A DNA stretch of 64,000 nucleotides, taken from NCBI RefSeq assembly GCF_030323025.1, contig NZ_CP097329.1, positions 1,457,001-1,521,000 of the forward strand, written 5' to 3'. Made by a program: the position numbers and the translations under genes. Below the pieces are notes generated by a model that was not told the origin of the DNA, searched no databases, and worked only from the letters and a program-made list of their open reading frames with translations. This document shows positions 9,343 to 17,153 of this stretch, piece after piece (within the stretch, counting starts at the first letter, position 1; each line of letters starts with the position of its first letter). This DNA is from Pseudanabaena mucicola str. Chao 1806. Its GTDB lineage: Bacteria > Cyanobacteriota > Cyanobacteriia > Pseudanabaenales > Pseudanabaenaceae.

Positions 9343-9371
9343 GATAAAAAATCGCTTAGCGATTTTTTATC
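9343..9371. terminator. Terminator hairpin between the metallophosphoesterase and proB genes
   Basis: GATAAAAAATCGC pairs perfectly with GCGATTTTTTATC around a 3-base loop. It sits 20 bases past the stop of the upstream minus-strand gene, has T-rich tails on both strands, and isolates proB from read-through. Confidence 0.8.
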
Positions 9372-9390
9372 GTATCACTTTAATACCCGA

Positions 9391-10215
9391 TTAATACCCT
9401 ACTGCCGCCAGATCAGGCTGGAAACTATCTACTTTGAGGCGATGTACATCCGTTTCCATTACACCATTTGGATAAAGGCGCAAATGCCGAAATCCAGGGG
9501 GCTGATGATCAATTTGGAATTTATCATTTTGAGGTTCAAATTGAATACAGGTCGATGGAGTCACAAGGCAGCGAACGGAGTTATGAGGGGTTTCATATAT
9601 TTGATCAAAGGCTTGATGGGCATGACCATTTAAAACTATTTCGATCTGAGGGTGGCGATCGCATATTGCCCAAAATTCATCTTGATTTTCTAGACAAATC
9701 CTATCGATCCATTGCGAACCGAGAGGGACAGCAGGATGATGAAAGGCGATCAGAGTAGGGCGATCAGGATAGGCACTGAGATTTTTCTCTAGATATAATA
9801 ATTCCTCATCTGAGAGGTAACCATGGACAGCATCAACGACAACGGAGCTAAGTAACAAAATCCTCCACTTCCCCACGTCGATAGAGCGGCTAAGATGCAC
9901 ATATTCACTAGGTAAATGGGCTTTCATCAGGGGAATATCATCATGATTCCCTGCTAAGCAGTAGGCATGAATTCCAAAATCATTTAGAGATTGACGCAAT
10001 CGTCCATAGGATTCGATGCTGCCATCTTGGGTGAGGTCACCTGTCAATAAGAGTAAATCAACCTGAGGTAAAGTTCTTTTTACTTGTTTGAGAACTTCTT
10101 GAAAAGAGAAATCAGTCTTAATACCCACTAAAGAGCGATTAATATCCGCAAATAGATGGATATCAGTTAACTGTGCAATGGAGACAAAACTACCGTAATT
10201 GATTACGCCTTTCAT
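9391..10215 (-). CDS. Metallophosphoesterase, CpdA-like (3',5'-cyclic nucleotide phosphodiesterase family)
   Basis: A 274-residue protein with the full calcineurin-type metal-binding set: QLTDIHLF near the N-terminus, LLLTGDLTQDG, LAGNHDD, AFHHPAVPLGS and VLNGHAHQAF. The spacing is that of the class III cAMP phosphodiesterase (CpdA) group, though the real substrate could be another phosphodiester. The ATG at 10215 (MKGVINYG) is preferred over the longer frame from 10242. It is cytoplasmic with no signal peptide. Confidence 0.82.
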   Translation of the reverse strand: MKGVINYGSFVSIAQLTDIHLFADINRSLVGIKTDFSFQEVLKQVKRTLPQVDLLLLTGDLTQDGSIESYGRLRQSLNDFGIHAYCLAGNHDDIPLMKAHLPSEYVHLSRSIDVGKWRILLLSSVVVDAVHGYLSDEELLYLEKNLSAYPDRPTLIAFHHPAVPLGSQWIDRICLENQDEFWAICDRHPQIEIVLNGHAHQAFDQIYETPHNSVRCLVTPSTCIQFEPQNDKFQIDHQPPGFRHLRLYPNGVMETDVHRLKVDSFQPDLAAVGY

Positions 10216-10242
10216 ACTACCTATACCTGTACAAATAAACAA

Positions 10243-10634
10243 CTATATGTTTCGATGATTTCGGTTTTTTAATGATAGAAAAATAACAACCACTCAGCCC
10301 GTTGAATGGTAGAATTCTGTGCTAGTTTGAGCTTAATAAATGTTTATAGAAATATTGTCAAAAAGCTTAAATCTGTCTATTAACTTATGATGGCTGTAAC
10401 CAATACGCTGTGATTTGTATCACAATCTAGCGCTTTTTAAGAAAGCGAGGCGCATAGGTTTATTTCTCCGCCGAAGGCAGAAAAATAAACCCGTACTTTA
10501 CTACTGGAAAACACTGTATAGCAATCCTAAATCAGTTGTAGAGATCTTTGGCTTTGACTTCGCTCAGCAATCGGCTTATGGGTAGCAGAACGAAGTCGAA
10601 GCAACTTACTTCTTTACTTCTCATTGAGGATTGC
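10243..10634. repeat. Repeat-rich intergenic region with hairpin and inverted GCAATCCT ends
   Basis: No gene is seen between the metallophosphoesterase and the HD gene. An imperfect hairpin at 10457-10491 uses GGTTTATTTCTCCGCC and its near complement, and is related to the perfect hairpin at 49757-49793. The segment from TAGCAATCCT (about 10519) to AGGATTGCTA (about 10636) has inverted ends flanking GACTTCG/CGAAGTC, which suggests another small element abutting repeat copy B. Confidence 0.5.
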
Positions 10635-10737
10635 TAAGTAGCTTAACTTAATTAAAACCCAAACCAGAGTTTTGTTCCGCCCGCTACGCGGGCGGAACAA
10701 AACTCTCGGTTTTAGTTTACTTATGTCTAGCTGCTTA
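10635..10737. repeat. TAAGTAGCT hairpin repeat, copy B (103 bp)
   Basis: Same ends as copy A, with one change in the right end (AGCTGCTTA). The internal hairpin arms are those of copy A (GTTTTGTTCCGCCCGC) around a TACGC-type loop. The copy ends 47 bases before the HD phosphohydrolase start. Confidence 0.85.
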
Positions 10738-10784
10738 TAACTGATCAAAAGCTAATTAAAATCTAGCAAAAAGCTATAAACATA

Positions 10785-12011
10785 ATGCTTTTAGACAAGT
10801 CTCGTACTTACCATGACCCAATTCATGGAGCAATTACCCTGAATGGAAGCGATCGCACTGAGGCATTATTAATTAAACTAATTGATACACCTGAGTTTCA
10901 ACGCTTAAGACGCATTCATCAATTAGATATTGCTTACTTTACCTTTCATGGGGCAGAAGGATCGAGGTTTACGCATTCTCTAGGAGTCATGGCGTTAACT
11001 CGACGCGCTTTTGAGGCGATCACCATCAAATATCCCTATCTGGAAATCCATCGCACTGTAGTTTTAGTAGCCGCCCTACTACATGATCTTGGACATGGCG
11101 CTTATAGTCATGCGTCTGAAGAAGTTTTTGGAAGTAACCATGAAATCTGGACTTTGCGATTAATTAAGTTTGGCAAAATTGCCGAGGTTCTCAATAGGTT
11201 TTCTCCGAATTTAGTAGATGATTTAGCAAAATTATTCACGAAAAAGTATCCAGTCCCATTTGTTTATCAATTAATTTCTAGTCAAATCGATTGCGATCGC
11301 CTTGATTATTTAGAGCGTGATAGTTATTTCACAGGGGCAAAGTATGGGCAGCTAGATTTAGATCGAATTTTATTAGCCTTAAGATTTGATCCAATTTCTC
11401 AAAGTTTAGTGATTGGGCGCAAAGGAATTGTCGCGATCGAGCATTATTTAACGGTGCGCTATTTTATGTATTTGCAGGTTTATAACCATGCGAAAAACTT
11501 AGCAGCCAGATTTGTTTTAGAAAAGATTTTTCATAGAGCTAAAGCCTTAATTACTGCAAATCTCGCTCCAAATCAAATATTTGCTGATCGCACTATTACC
11601 GCTTGGCTCACCCAAGATCCACAAACCCTTACCTGTGAGGAATATCTCGCCTCCGATGATATTGTTTTTGCTTATCACATCCAGCGCTGGCGCGATAGTG
11701 AGGATGCAATTCTCGCGGATTTATGTCGACGCTTTCTTAATCGGGATCTCTTTCACGCTAAGGAAATCTCGCACCTCGATGATGTTCAGCAGCAGGAACA
11801 ATTGGATACGTGGTACGCAAAATTGCAATCTCAGGGACTAGATCCAAAATACTATTGTGGTATCCGTGTATCGCGGACTAAGGGTTATAGCATTTACCGC
11901 CAAGGGATTAACATTCAAACGGAACAAGGCTTGCAGGATATTGCTCGACTTTCGCCATTAGTGAAAGCGATCACACATCAAATTCAAAGAGCATGGTTAG
12001 TTCATCCCTAA
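10785..12011 (+). CDS. HD domain-containing phosphohydrolase (SAMHD1/YwfO-like)
   Basis: A 408-residue protein. The start DPIHGAITLN is typical of the dNTPase-like HD superfamily. The HD metal site appears as RFTHSLGV, LLHDLGHGAYSHASE and SQIDCDRLDYLERDSYFTG, and the nucleotide-binding region with Arg/Lys-rich patches follows. Relatives hydrolyse dNTPs or serve as nucleotide-signal-regulated phosphatases; the substrate cannot be read from sequence. The gene is alone, with a strong terminator at 12010-12040. Confidence 0.85.
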   Translation: MLLDKSRTYHDPIHGAITLNGSDRTEALLIKLIDTPEFQRLRRIHQLDIAYFTFHGAEGSRFTHSLGVMALTRRAFEAITIKYPYLEIHRTVVLVAALLHDLGHGAYSHASEEVFGSNHEIWTLRLIKFGKIAEVLNRFSPNLVDDLAKLFTKKYPVPFVYQLISSQIDCDRLDYLERDSYFTGAKYGQLDLDRILLALRFDPISQSLVIGRKGIVAIEHYLTVRYFMYLQVYNHAKNLAARFVLEKIFHRAKALITANLAPNQIFADRTITAWLTQDPQTLTCEEYLASDDIVFAYHIQRWRDSEDAILADLCRRFLNRDLFHAKEISHLDDVQQQEQLDTWYAKLQSQGLDPKYYCGIRVSRTKGYSIYRQGINIQTEQGLQDIARLSPLVKAITHQIQRAWLVHP

Positions 12012-12040
12012 AAAAAGCAGTGCGAAGCACTGCTTTTTTT
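12010..12040. terminator. Bidirectional terminator between the HD and OYE genes
   Basis: AAAAAAAGCAGTGC pairs with GCACTGCTTTTTTT around a GAA loop. A-run and T-run flanks serve both converging genes. Confidence 0.9.
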
Positions 12041-13130
12041 AGGCAGCTTGCCAAGTGGGATAGTCGGTATAGCCTTTTTCATCACCACCGTAGAAGGTAT
12101 TGCGATCGGGCTTATTCAATGGTGCATTTGCTGCAAAACGTTCTACGAGATCAGGATTAGCAATATAGAGACGACCAAAGGCAACGAGATCAGCAGAACC
12201 TGAGGCGATCGCTTGATTACCAGTTTCAAAGCTATAACCACCTGCGGTAATAATCGTGCCACTGTAAATAGGTCTGAAGAAATCTGCACCGAGGTCGGGT
12301 TGATTCTCGGCTGTACCAAATCCCTCGACTCTAGGCGCGACCAAATGCAGGTAAGCAAGATTAAATCGATTCAATTCCTTGACCACATAGCCAAAGATTT
12401 CGGCACGATTGGAATCATACATACTGTTGAATGTGCCACTAGGAGATAGTCTCAACCCAACGCGATCACTACCCCATACATCTGTTACTGCCTCAGTGAC
12501 TTCCAACAATAGACGAGCGCGATTCTCTAATGAGCCGCCATAGATATCAGTACGATGATTAGTATTGTTTTGCAAAAATTGATCAAGGAGATAGCCATTA
12601 GCACTGTGAATCTCGACACCATCAAATCCAGCTTCTAAAGCTTTCTTTGCCCCAATCCGATATTGCTCTATAATTTGAGGAATTTCTGATAATTCCAAGG
12701 CGCGAGGTGTCACAAATGGCTTCAAACCTGTATAGGTGACGGCTTCACCTTCTGGGGCGATCGCAGATGGTGCAACGGGCAATTTGCCATCAGGTTGTAA
12801 ATCTGGATGCGAGATTCTGCCTACGTGCCAAAGTTGTAAGAAGATTTTGCCCCCCTTTGCATGGACAGCCTCTGTAACTAGTTTCCAACCTGCAACCTGC
12901 TCAGGCGAATGAATACCTGGAGTATTGGGGTAGCCTAAGCCTTCGGGACAAATCTGTGTCGCTTCGGTAATTAATAATCCTGCTGACGCACGTTGTTCGT
13001 AATGTAATGCATTTAATACCGTTGGCACGTTACCAGCAGCAGCCCGATTACGCGTCAAGGGAGCCATTACGATCCGATTAGGCAATGTATAACGACCTAG
13101 CTTAACTGAAGAGAGTAGAGGTGCGCTCAT
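12039..13130 (-). CDS. Alkene reductase, Old Yellow Enzyme family
   Basis: A 363-residue FMN-dependent ene-reductase. Motifs include RIVMAPLTRNRA, ITEATQICPEGLGYPNTPGI, QLWHVGRISHP and GVEIHSANGYLLDQFLQNN, which holds the substrate-binding His-Asn pair. GGSLENRARLLLEV and VAFGRLYIANPDLVERF (phosphate-binding C-terminus) follow. OYEs reduce activated C=C bonds and nitro compounds, often as part of electrophile defence. The gene is divergent from an ArsR-type regulator. A perfect inverted repeat 30 bases upstream of the start makes local repressor control very likely. Confidence 0.92.
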   Translation of the reverse strand: MSAPLLSSVKLGRYTLPNRIVMAPLTRNRAAAGNVPTVLNALHYEQRASAGLLITEATQICPEGLGYPNTPGIHSPEQVAGWKLVTEAVHAKGGKIFLQLWHVGRISHPDLQPDGKLPVAPSAIAPEGEAVTYTGLKPFVTPRALELSEIPQIIEQYRIGAKKALEAGFDGVEIHSANGYLLDQFLQNNTNHRTDIYGGSLENRARLLLEVTEAVTDVWGSDRVGLRLSPSGTFNSMYDSNRAEIFGYVVKELNRFNLAYLHLVAPRVEGFGTAENQPDLGADFFRPIYSGTIITAGGYSFETGNQAIASGSADLVAFGRLYIANPDLVERFAANAPLNKPDRNTFYGGDEKGYTDYPTWQAA

Positions 13131-13159
13131 GGGTTTATTTGTTGTATAGGAGGGTTTAG

Positions 13160-13195
13160 ATTTCTATTGTTCGATTATAGGCGAACAATAGAAAT
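13160..13195. promoter_or_regulatory. Perfect palindromic operator between the OYE and arsR genes
   Basis: ATTTCTATTGTTCG (13160-13173) and CGAACAATAGAAAT (13182-13195) are exact inverted repeats with 14-bp arms and an 8-base spacer. The site lies 30 bases upstream of the OYE start and 125 upstream of arsR. That is the expected place for a repressor that controls the enzyme and possibly itself. The half site is unlike generic hairpins in the window, and no gene 3' end lies nearby, so a terminator role is unlikely. Confidence 0.8.
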
Positions 13196-13320
13196 TTATG
13201 CAATAATGCAATGTTTTCCTTTCTAGGATTTATATCTTTTGAGATACTTAGAATGATGTGCTACACGAGCTTAGTTCATCATCAAAATGATTTTGCTAGA
13301 TTTGTTTAAAGTTGTTTGTG

Positions 13321-13623
13321 ATGCGTCAATATCAACATCCCGATCGCGAAAATATCTCTCTCACTGGAGTACTCTATGCCCTTAGCGATCCCACACGCCT
13401 CCAAATTGTGAAAATGCTAGCAACACAGCAAGAGATTACCTGTGGAGAATTCTGTTTGGAAATGAGTAAATCTACGCAGTCCCATCATTTCAAGGTGTTG
13501 CGCGATATGGGCATTATGTATACACGCCTAGAAGGAACCCAGCATTACAATTCCCTCCGTCGCGAAGATTTAGATGCGCGTTTTCCTAATTTATTAGATG
13601 CTGTGTTGAATGGCATAAATTAA
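13321..13623 (+). CDS. ArsR-family transcriptional regulator
   Basis: A 100-residue winged-helix repressor. TGVLYALSDPTRLQIVKML opens the ArsR fold; the recognition helix region is STQSHHFKVLRDMGIM, followed by the wing (TRLEGTQHYNSLRREDLD). It has one Cys in the HTH region (CGEFCLEM carries two closely spaced cysteines). These could be a thiol or metal sensing site; this is inference, since classical ArsR metal motifs (CVC) are absent. ATG 13321 is chosen over upstream in-frame TTG/GTG codons. It is divergent from OYE and presumably binds the palindrome between them. Confidence 0.88.
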   Translation: MRQYQHPDRENISLTGVLYALSDPTRLQIVKMLATQQEITCGEFCLEMSKSTQSHHFKVLRDMGIMYTRLEGTQHYNSLRREDLDARFPNLLDAVLNGIN

Positions 13624-13652
13624 AAGCAGTGCTAAGCACTGCTTTTAATTTA
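13618..13652. terminator. Bidirectional terminator between arsR and ccaA
   Basis: AAATTAAAAGCAGTGC pairs with GCACTGCTTTTAATTT around TAA. The stem core GCAGTGC is shared with the terminator at 12010, so the OYE-arsR pair is bracketed by two similar stems. Confidence 0.85.
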
Positions 13653-14444
13653 TCTGGCGGAACCACGATAGATGCGATCAGCTTGCTCACGGGGCATCCA
13701 TGAAGGTAAATCTCCAGGATTTTTAGTTTGGCTTTTGGGTGTAGTATTTTGGTAAGCCGATGGAATTGGTGGCGCATCAGTATGCACAAAATTACCATTG
13801 CTCTCACCACCAAAATCTGCTAGCAGAGTTTGTGGTACTTCAAATTCGTCGGTTTGAGGATTGTAGGCAAGGACTTCGCCTGTTTCAATATCATAGATCC
13901 AGCCATAAATTGCCATCTTGTTTTGATGCAGTTTTGAGCGAATGACGGGATAGGTTTTTAGATTCTCAATCTGAGTGACAACATTCTCCGCCATTGTGAT
14001 TGCCAGCAATTCTTCACCCTTGGTATCAGCATAATTCTCCTGAATTAGGCGACGGGTTGACTCAGCATGTTGTAGCCATTCATAGACTAGAGGCATCTCA
14101 GTTCTCAGTTTTTCTAGCTTCAATAAGCCCTTCATCGCGCCGCAGTTAGAATGTCCACAAATAATGACCTGTTCAATGCCAAGGGCATGAATGGCATATT
14201 CGATCGCTGCACCTTCGCCGCCATTAGCAGCACCAAAGGGTGGTACTAAGTTTCCTGCATTGCGGATCACAAATAGTTCACCGACACCAGACTGGGTGAT
14301 CAGATGTGGCACAATCCGCGAGTCGGAGCAAGTAATAAACAATACTCGCGGTTTTTGTCCTTCGGCGAGTTGTTCAAAAATTTCTTGGTTGGCAGGGAAA
14401 TAGGACGATTGAAACTTATGTAAACCCTTTAGTAGCTTTCTCAT
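13650..14444 (-). CDS. ccaA: Beta-class carbonic anhydrase
   Basis: A 264-residue carbonic anhydrase interconverting CO2 and bicarbonate. The zinc ligands are all present: Cys39, His98 and Cys101, with the Asp41-Arg43 dyad (ITCSDSR). The spacing equals that of the carboxysomal CcaA/IcfA enzyme of Synechocystis. A C-terminal extension of about 60 residues beyond the catalytic core, rich in Pro, Asn and Ser, is also as in carboxysomal CcaA, where it helps recruitment to CcmM. That localisation is inferred, not shown. The gene is monocistronic and converges on arsR. Confidence 0.9.
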   Translation of the reverse strand: MRKLLKGLHKFQSSYFPANQEIFEQLAEGQKPRVLFITCSDSRIVPHLITQSGVGELFVIRNAGNLVPPFGAANGGEGAAIEYAIHALGIEQVIICGHSNCGAMKGLLKLEKLRTEMPLVYEWLQHAESTRRLIQENYADTKGEELLAITMAENVVTQIENLKTYPVIRSKLHQNKMAIYGWIYDIETGEVLAYNPQTDEFEVPQTLLADFGGESNGNFVHTDAPPIPSAYQNTTPKSQTKNPGDLPSWMPREQADRIYRGSAR

Positions 14445-14675
14445 ATACAGATGTTGACTCAGGATGCAGCAATTTATTGATTGATTGCTTATATCTAATT
14501 AGTTTATAGCGCTTTGCGCTCTAGCAAAAAAACAAATAAAATTGTAAAGGGCTTTTAAAATATAGCTTCTAAAATTTTTCAACTCTGATAGCAATATAAT
14601 TTTGAACATCACGAAATTTTTATTCACTACCGAGAACAGACAAGTCGGCTTAGGAATTTCTAAACTAATCACTAA

Positions 14676-14714
14676 AAAAGGAAAAAGTATTGCTAAGCAA
14701 CACTTTTTCCTTTT
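14676..14714. terminator. Long hairpin adjoining repeat copy C
   Basis: AAAAGGAAAAAGTATTGC pairs with GCAACACTTTTTCCTTTT around TAA with one mismatch. The gap 14445-14814 otherwise holds only repeat copy C and shows no gene. The hairpin could terminate the SIMPL transcript beyond the repeat. Confidence 0.6.
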
Positions 14715-14817
14715 AAGTAGCTCAACTTAATTAAAACCCAAACCAGAGTTTTGTTACGCCCGCGTAGCGGGCGTAACAAAACTCTCGGTTTTTAGTTTAC
14801 CTATGTCAAGCTACTTA
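14714..14817. repeat. TAAGTAGCT hairpin repeat, copy C (104 bp)
   Basis: Full-length copy. Its arms are AGAGTTTTGTTACGCCCGC and GCGGGCGTAACAAAACTCT: relative to copy A, C-to-A in one arm is matched by G-to-T in the other. Its terminal TTA supplies the stop codon (TAA) of the SIMPL gene. Confidence 0.88.
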
Positions 14818-15546
14818 GTAGGTAATTTGTAAGGTGACGGAAGCATCAACTTTCTGTTCACCACCTAAAATCGGTACGGAGTTAGCATCCTTGGCAAAAG
14901 CCGCTAGACGTGGTTGTGAAACTGGATAAGCGATCGCTGATTCTCCAACATTAATTGTCTTAATAGTTTTGGCGGTAAACCCTAAAGCCCCCAAAACCGT
15001 ATTCGATACTGTTTGAGCATCTTTCACCGCATCCTGAAGCGCGAGTTGTTTAGCAGCATTTAACTCTGCATCCGTAGCAATAAAGGAGATTTGCTCAATT
15101 TGATTTGCACCTGAGTTAACTGCCGCATCAAGAGTCGTCCCCGCTTTATCAATTTCTATGACAAAGCTGACACTAGTTTGTCCTGTAAATCCATCTTGCC
15201 GTTGGCGATTATTTTCATAGACATATTTAGGATTAAGTTGAATGCTCGTAGTTTGGAGCTTCTCAACTCCTAGTTGTTGCAGTCGCGAAACAATGCTATT
15301 TGCTTGGCGACCAATTTCCTCTTGCACAGCGATCGCCGTTTTACCTTCAGCAGTTACTCCTAGTTGAATTCTCGCTTTGGTAGTTTTGACGGATCTTTCA
15401 CCTCGACCTGTGACGGTGATAACACGTTCATTTTTAAGAGCTTGAATGCTTGTTGAACTTTCTTGAGCTTTTACGGAAGGGGCGATTGCTGCGATCGAGG
15501 GAACGCACAAGGCAAGACTCAAAACCAATGTCGTTAAGTGACGCAT
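14815..15546 (-). CDS. SIMPL domain (DUF541) periplasmic protein
   Basis: A 243-residue secreted protein with a clear signal peptide (RHLTTLVLSLALCVPSIAAIAPSVKAQ). The SIMPL/DUF541 domain then begins ERVITVTGRGERSVKTTKARIQLGV, with the family features NQIEQISFIATD and AKQLALQDAVKDAQ. Relatives include E. coli YggE, linked to oxidative stress protection, and cell-surface proteins of unknown role. The last codon and stop come from the end of repeat copy C. The native C-terminus may therefore have been altered slightly, although the ending VTLQITY looks normal for the family. Confidence 0.85.
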   Translation of the reverse strand: MRHLTTLVLSLALCVPSIAAIAPSVKAQESSTSIQALKNERVITVTGRGERSVKTTKARIQLGVTAEGKTAIAVQEEIGRQANSIVSRLQQLGVEKLQTTSIQLNPKYVYENNRQRQDGFTGQTSVSFVIEIDKAGTTLDAAVNSGANQIEQISFIATDAELNAAKQLALQDAVKDAQTVSNTVLGALGFTAKTIKTINVGESAIAYPVSQPRLAAFAKDANSVPILGGEQKVDASVTLQITY

Positions 15547-15677
15547 AGGATTAACCCTCTTTTATTTTTTGTATTTTTTGATATTTTCATTTCTACTATC
15601 CTCACGATATCACTCAAATAATTGAGAGTTCATACGGTTGCATTTTCGGAAACAACTTTATACTAAGTTCCCATTTC

Positions 15678-15822
15678 GGTAGTCATGCAATGTAATTGTG
15701 CTGATTTAGATGCATTAGAAAATGCGGATTTAATTTTTATAGGACTTACGCATCGAGTGGATGTGGCGCGCACCACATCCACTCAAAACCCAGTAAATTC
15801 GTTAGCATTGCGTAAGCCTTAT
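15678..15822. repeat. Half copy of the GGTAGT element and a TTACGCA-flanked hairpin
   Basis: GGTAGTCATGCAATGTAATTG at 15678 onward equals one terminus of the 81-bp GGTAGT family. Further on, CTTACGCA ... GCGTAAG flanks a 12-bp-arm hairpin (GAGTGGATGTGG, 15755-15766, with 15773-15784). A 62-codon open frame over this stretch is built entirely of repeat sequence and is not called. Confidence 0.6.
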
Positions 15823-15896
15823 TTTATTACTTCTAGCTACTTATCAAGTGCAAAATCGCAGACTACAATGTAGTAGTCATTTACATAGCTACAGCC

Positions 15897-16049
15897 GTGC
15901 CCTTCTTTCGCCAATATATTGCACCCTTGATAATTTTCGCAATCTTTCTGTTTACGCTAGTACTAGTTAGCTCCCGTGCCTTTTTGCCTAACGATATGGT
16001 TGCTCCTGCCCCTGTCGGTGCAATGTTATCTCATCGCTTTATTTCCTAG
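15897..16049 (+). CDS. Small single-pass membrane protein upstream of pyrB
   Basis: A 50-residue open frame with a GTG start that ends 12 bases before pyrB. Residues 7-27 form one hydrophobic helix (IAPLIIFAIFLFTLVLVSS), followed by a short polar tail with NDMVAPAPVG. It was too short for routine gene calling. The tight spacing to pyrB suggests translational or operon linkage. I do not recognise a family. A leader-peptide role in pyrB expression is possible but unsupported beyond position. Confidence 0.5.
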   Translation: MPFFRQYIAPLIIFAIFLFTLVLVSSRAFLPNDMVAPAPVGAMLSHRFIS

Positions 16050-16061
16050 CTGCAACGCACC

Positions 16062-17030
16062 ATGACTGAACTTACTTGGCAGCGACGACATGTGATCTCG
16101 CTGTCTGATTTTACGCCGAACGATTACGAAACAGTCTTGCAGACAGCCGTTAGCTTCTTAGAAGTTTTGTCGCGCCGCAACAAAAAAGTACCAACATTGC
16201 AGAGCAAAGTTGTTGCTAACTTATTCTTTGAGTCCTCCACGCGCACACGCAATAGTTTTGAGCTTGCAGCTAAGCGTCTCTCTGCGGACACATTAAACTT
16301 TGCCCCCGGAACTTCCTCTCTTTCTAAAGGAGAAACGATTCTCGATACGGCGCGAACCTTTTTGGCGATGGGAACAGATATCATGGTGATTCGACATCAA
16401 GCAGCAGGTGTGCCCTTAGCGATCGCCCAAGATATGGATACCCTCAGTGGTAAAGTCGCAATTCTCAACGCAGGGGATGGCAAGCATGAACATCCATCGC
16501 AAGCCTTGCTCGATTTGCTGACCTTCTGCATGTATCTCAATCCCACGGCTCCCACAGCAAAGGATCTCAAGGGCAAAAAAGTAGCGATCGTCGGTGATAT
16601 CTTACATTCACGGGTAGCGCGATCGAATCTCTGGAGTCTACTCACCAATGGCGCAGATGTCCACCTTGCTGCACCACCGACCTTACTACCACCAGAATTC
16701 GCCGAATATGGCGCAAAAATTCATTATTCCCTAGAGCCAGCTCTTGAGGATGCTGATTTTGTGATGACTTTGCGTTTACAAATGGAACGGATGGGACAAT
16801 TCCTGATTCCCAGTTTACGCGAATACCATGCGAAGTACGGCATCACTCGCGATCGCCTTGCCAAATGTGCGCCCAATGTCCAAGTCCTGCACCCTGGACC
16901 TGTCAATCGTGGTGTAGAAATCAGTTCTGACTTAATGGACGATCCACGCTTGAGCCTGATCGATAGACAGGTCACAAATGGCGTAGCCATTCGGATGAGT
17001 TTGTTGTATTTACTGGGTACAGCAATTTAA
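16062..17030 (+). CDS. pyrB: Aspartate carbamoyltransferase catalytic subunit
   Basis: A 322-residue enzyme joining carbamoyl phosphate and aspartate in pyrimidine synthesis. The carbamoyl-phosphate loop [19 protein letters not shown] is near residue 60, SSLSKGET and RHQAAG follow, then HPSQALLDL and the late [14 protein letters not shown]. No regulatory PyrI gene is adjacent, as usual for cyanobacteria. The start is supported by the 12-base spacing to the small ORF upstream. Confidence 0.94.
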   Translation: MTELTWQRRHVISLSDFTPNDYETVLQTAVSFLEVLSRRNKKVPTLQSKVVANLFFESSTRTRNSFELAAKRLSADTLNFAPGTSSLSKGETILDTARTFLAMGTDIMVIRHQAAGVPLAIAQDMDTLSGKVAILNAGDGKHEHPSQALLDLLTFCMYLNPTAPTAKDLKGKKVAIVGDILHSRVARSNLWSLLTNGADVHLAAPPTLLPPEFAEYGAKIHYSLEPALEDADFVMTLRLQMERMGQFLIPSLREYHAKYGITRDRLAKCAPNVQVLHPGPVNRGVEISSDLMDDPRLSLIDRQVTNGVAIRMSLLYLLGTAI

Positions 17031-17036
17031 TTCTCA

Positions 17037-17074
17037 GAATGTGAGGCTCATCCAGATGGGTGAGCCTCACATTC
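17037..17074. terminator. pyrB terminator hairpin
   Basis: GAATGTGAGGCTCA and TGAGCCTCACATTC form a perfect 14-bp stem just after the pyrB stop. Confidence 0.75.
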
Positions 17075-17153
17075 TATTGAATTCTAGAAACAAAACCAAC
17101 TTCCTGCTAGTCTAAGGGTGCATGTTTGCAAGATGTCTTGAGGATATCGATCC

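Noticed and set aside
15685-15873. 62-codon open frame (start ATGCAATGTAATTG)
   Set aside because: Built entirely from a GGTAGT half element and a TTACGCA hairpin element; no protein character.
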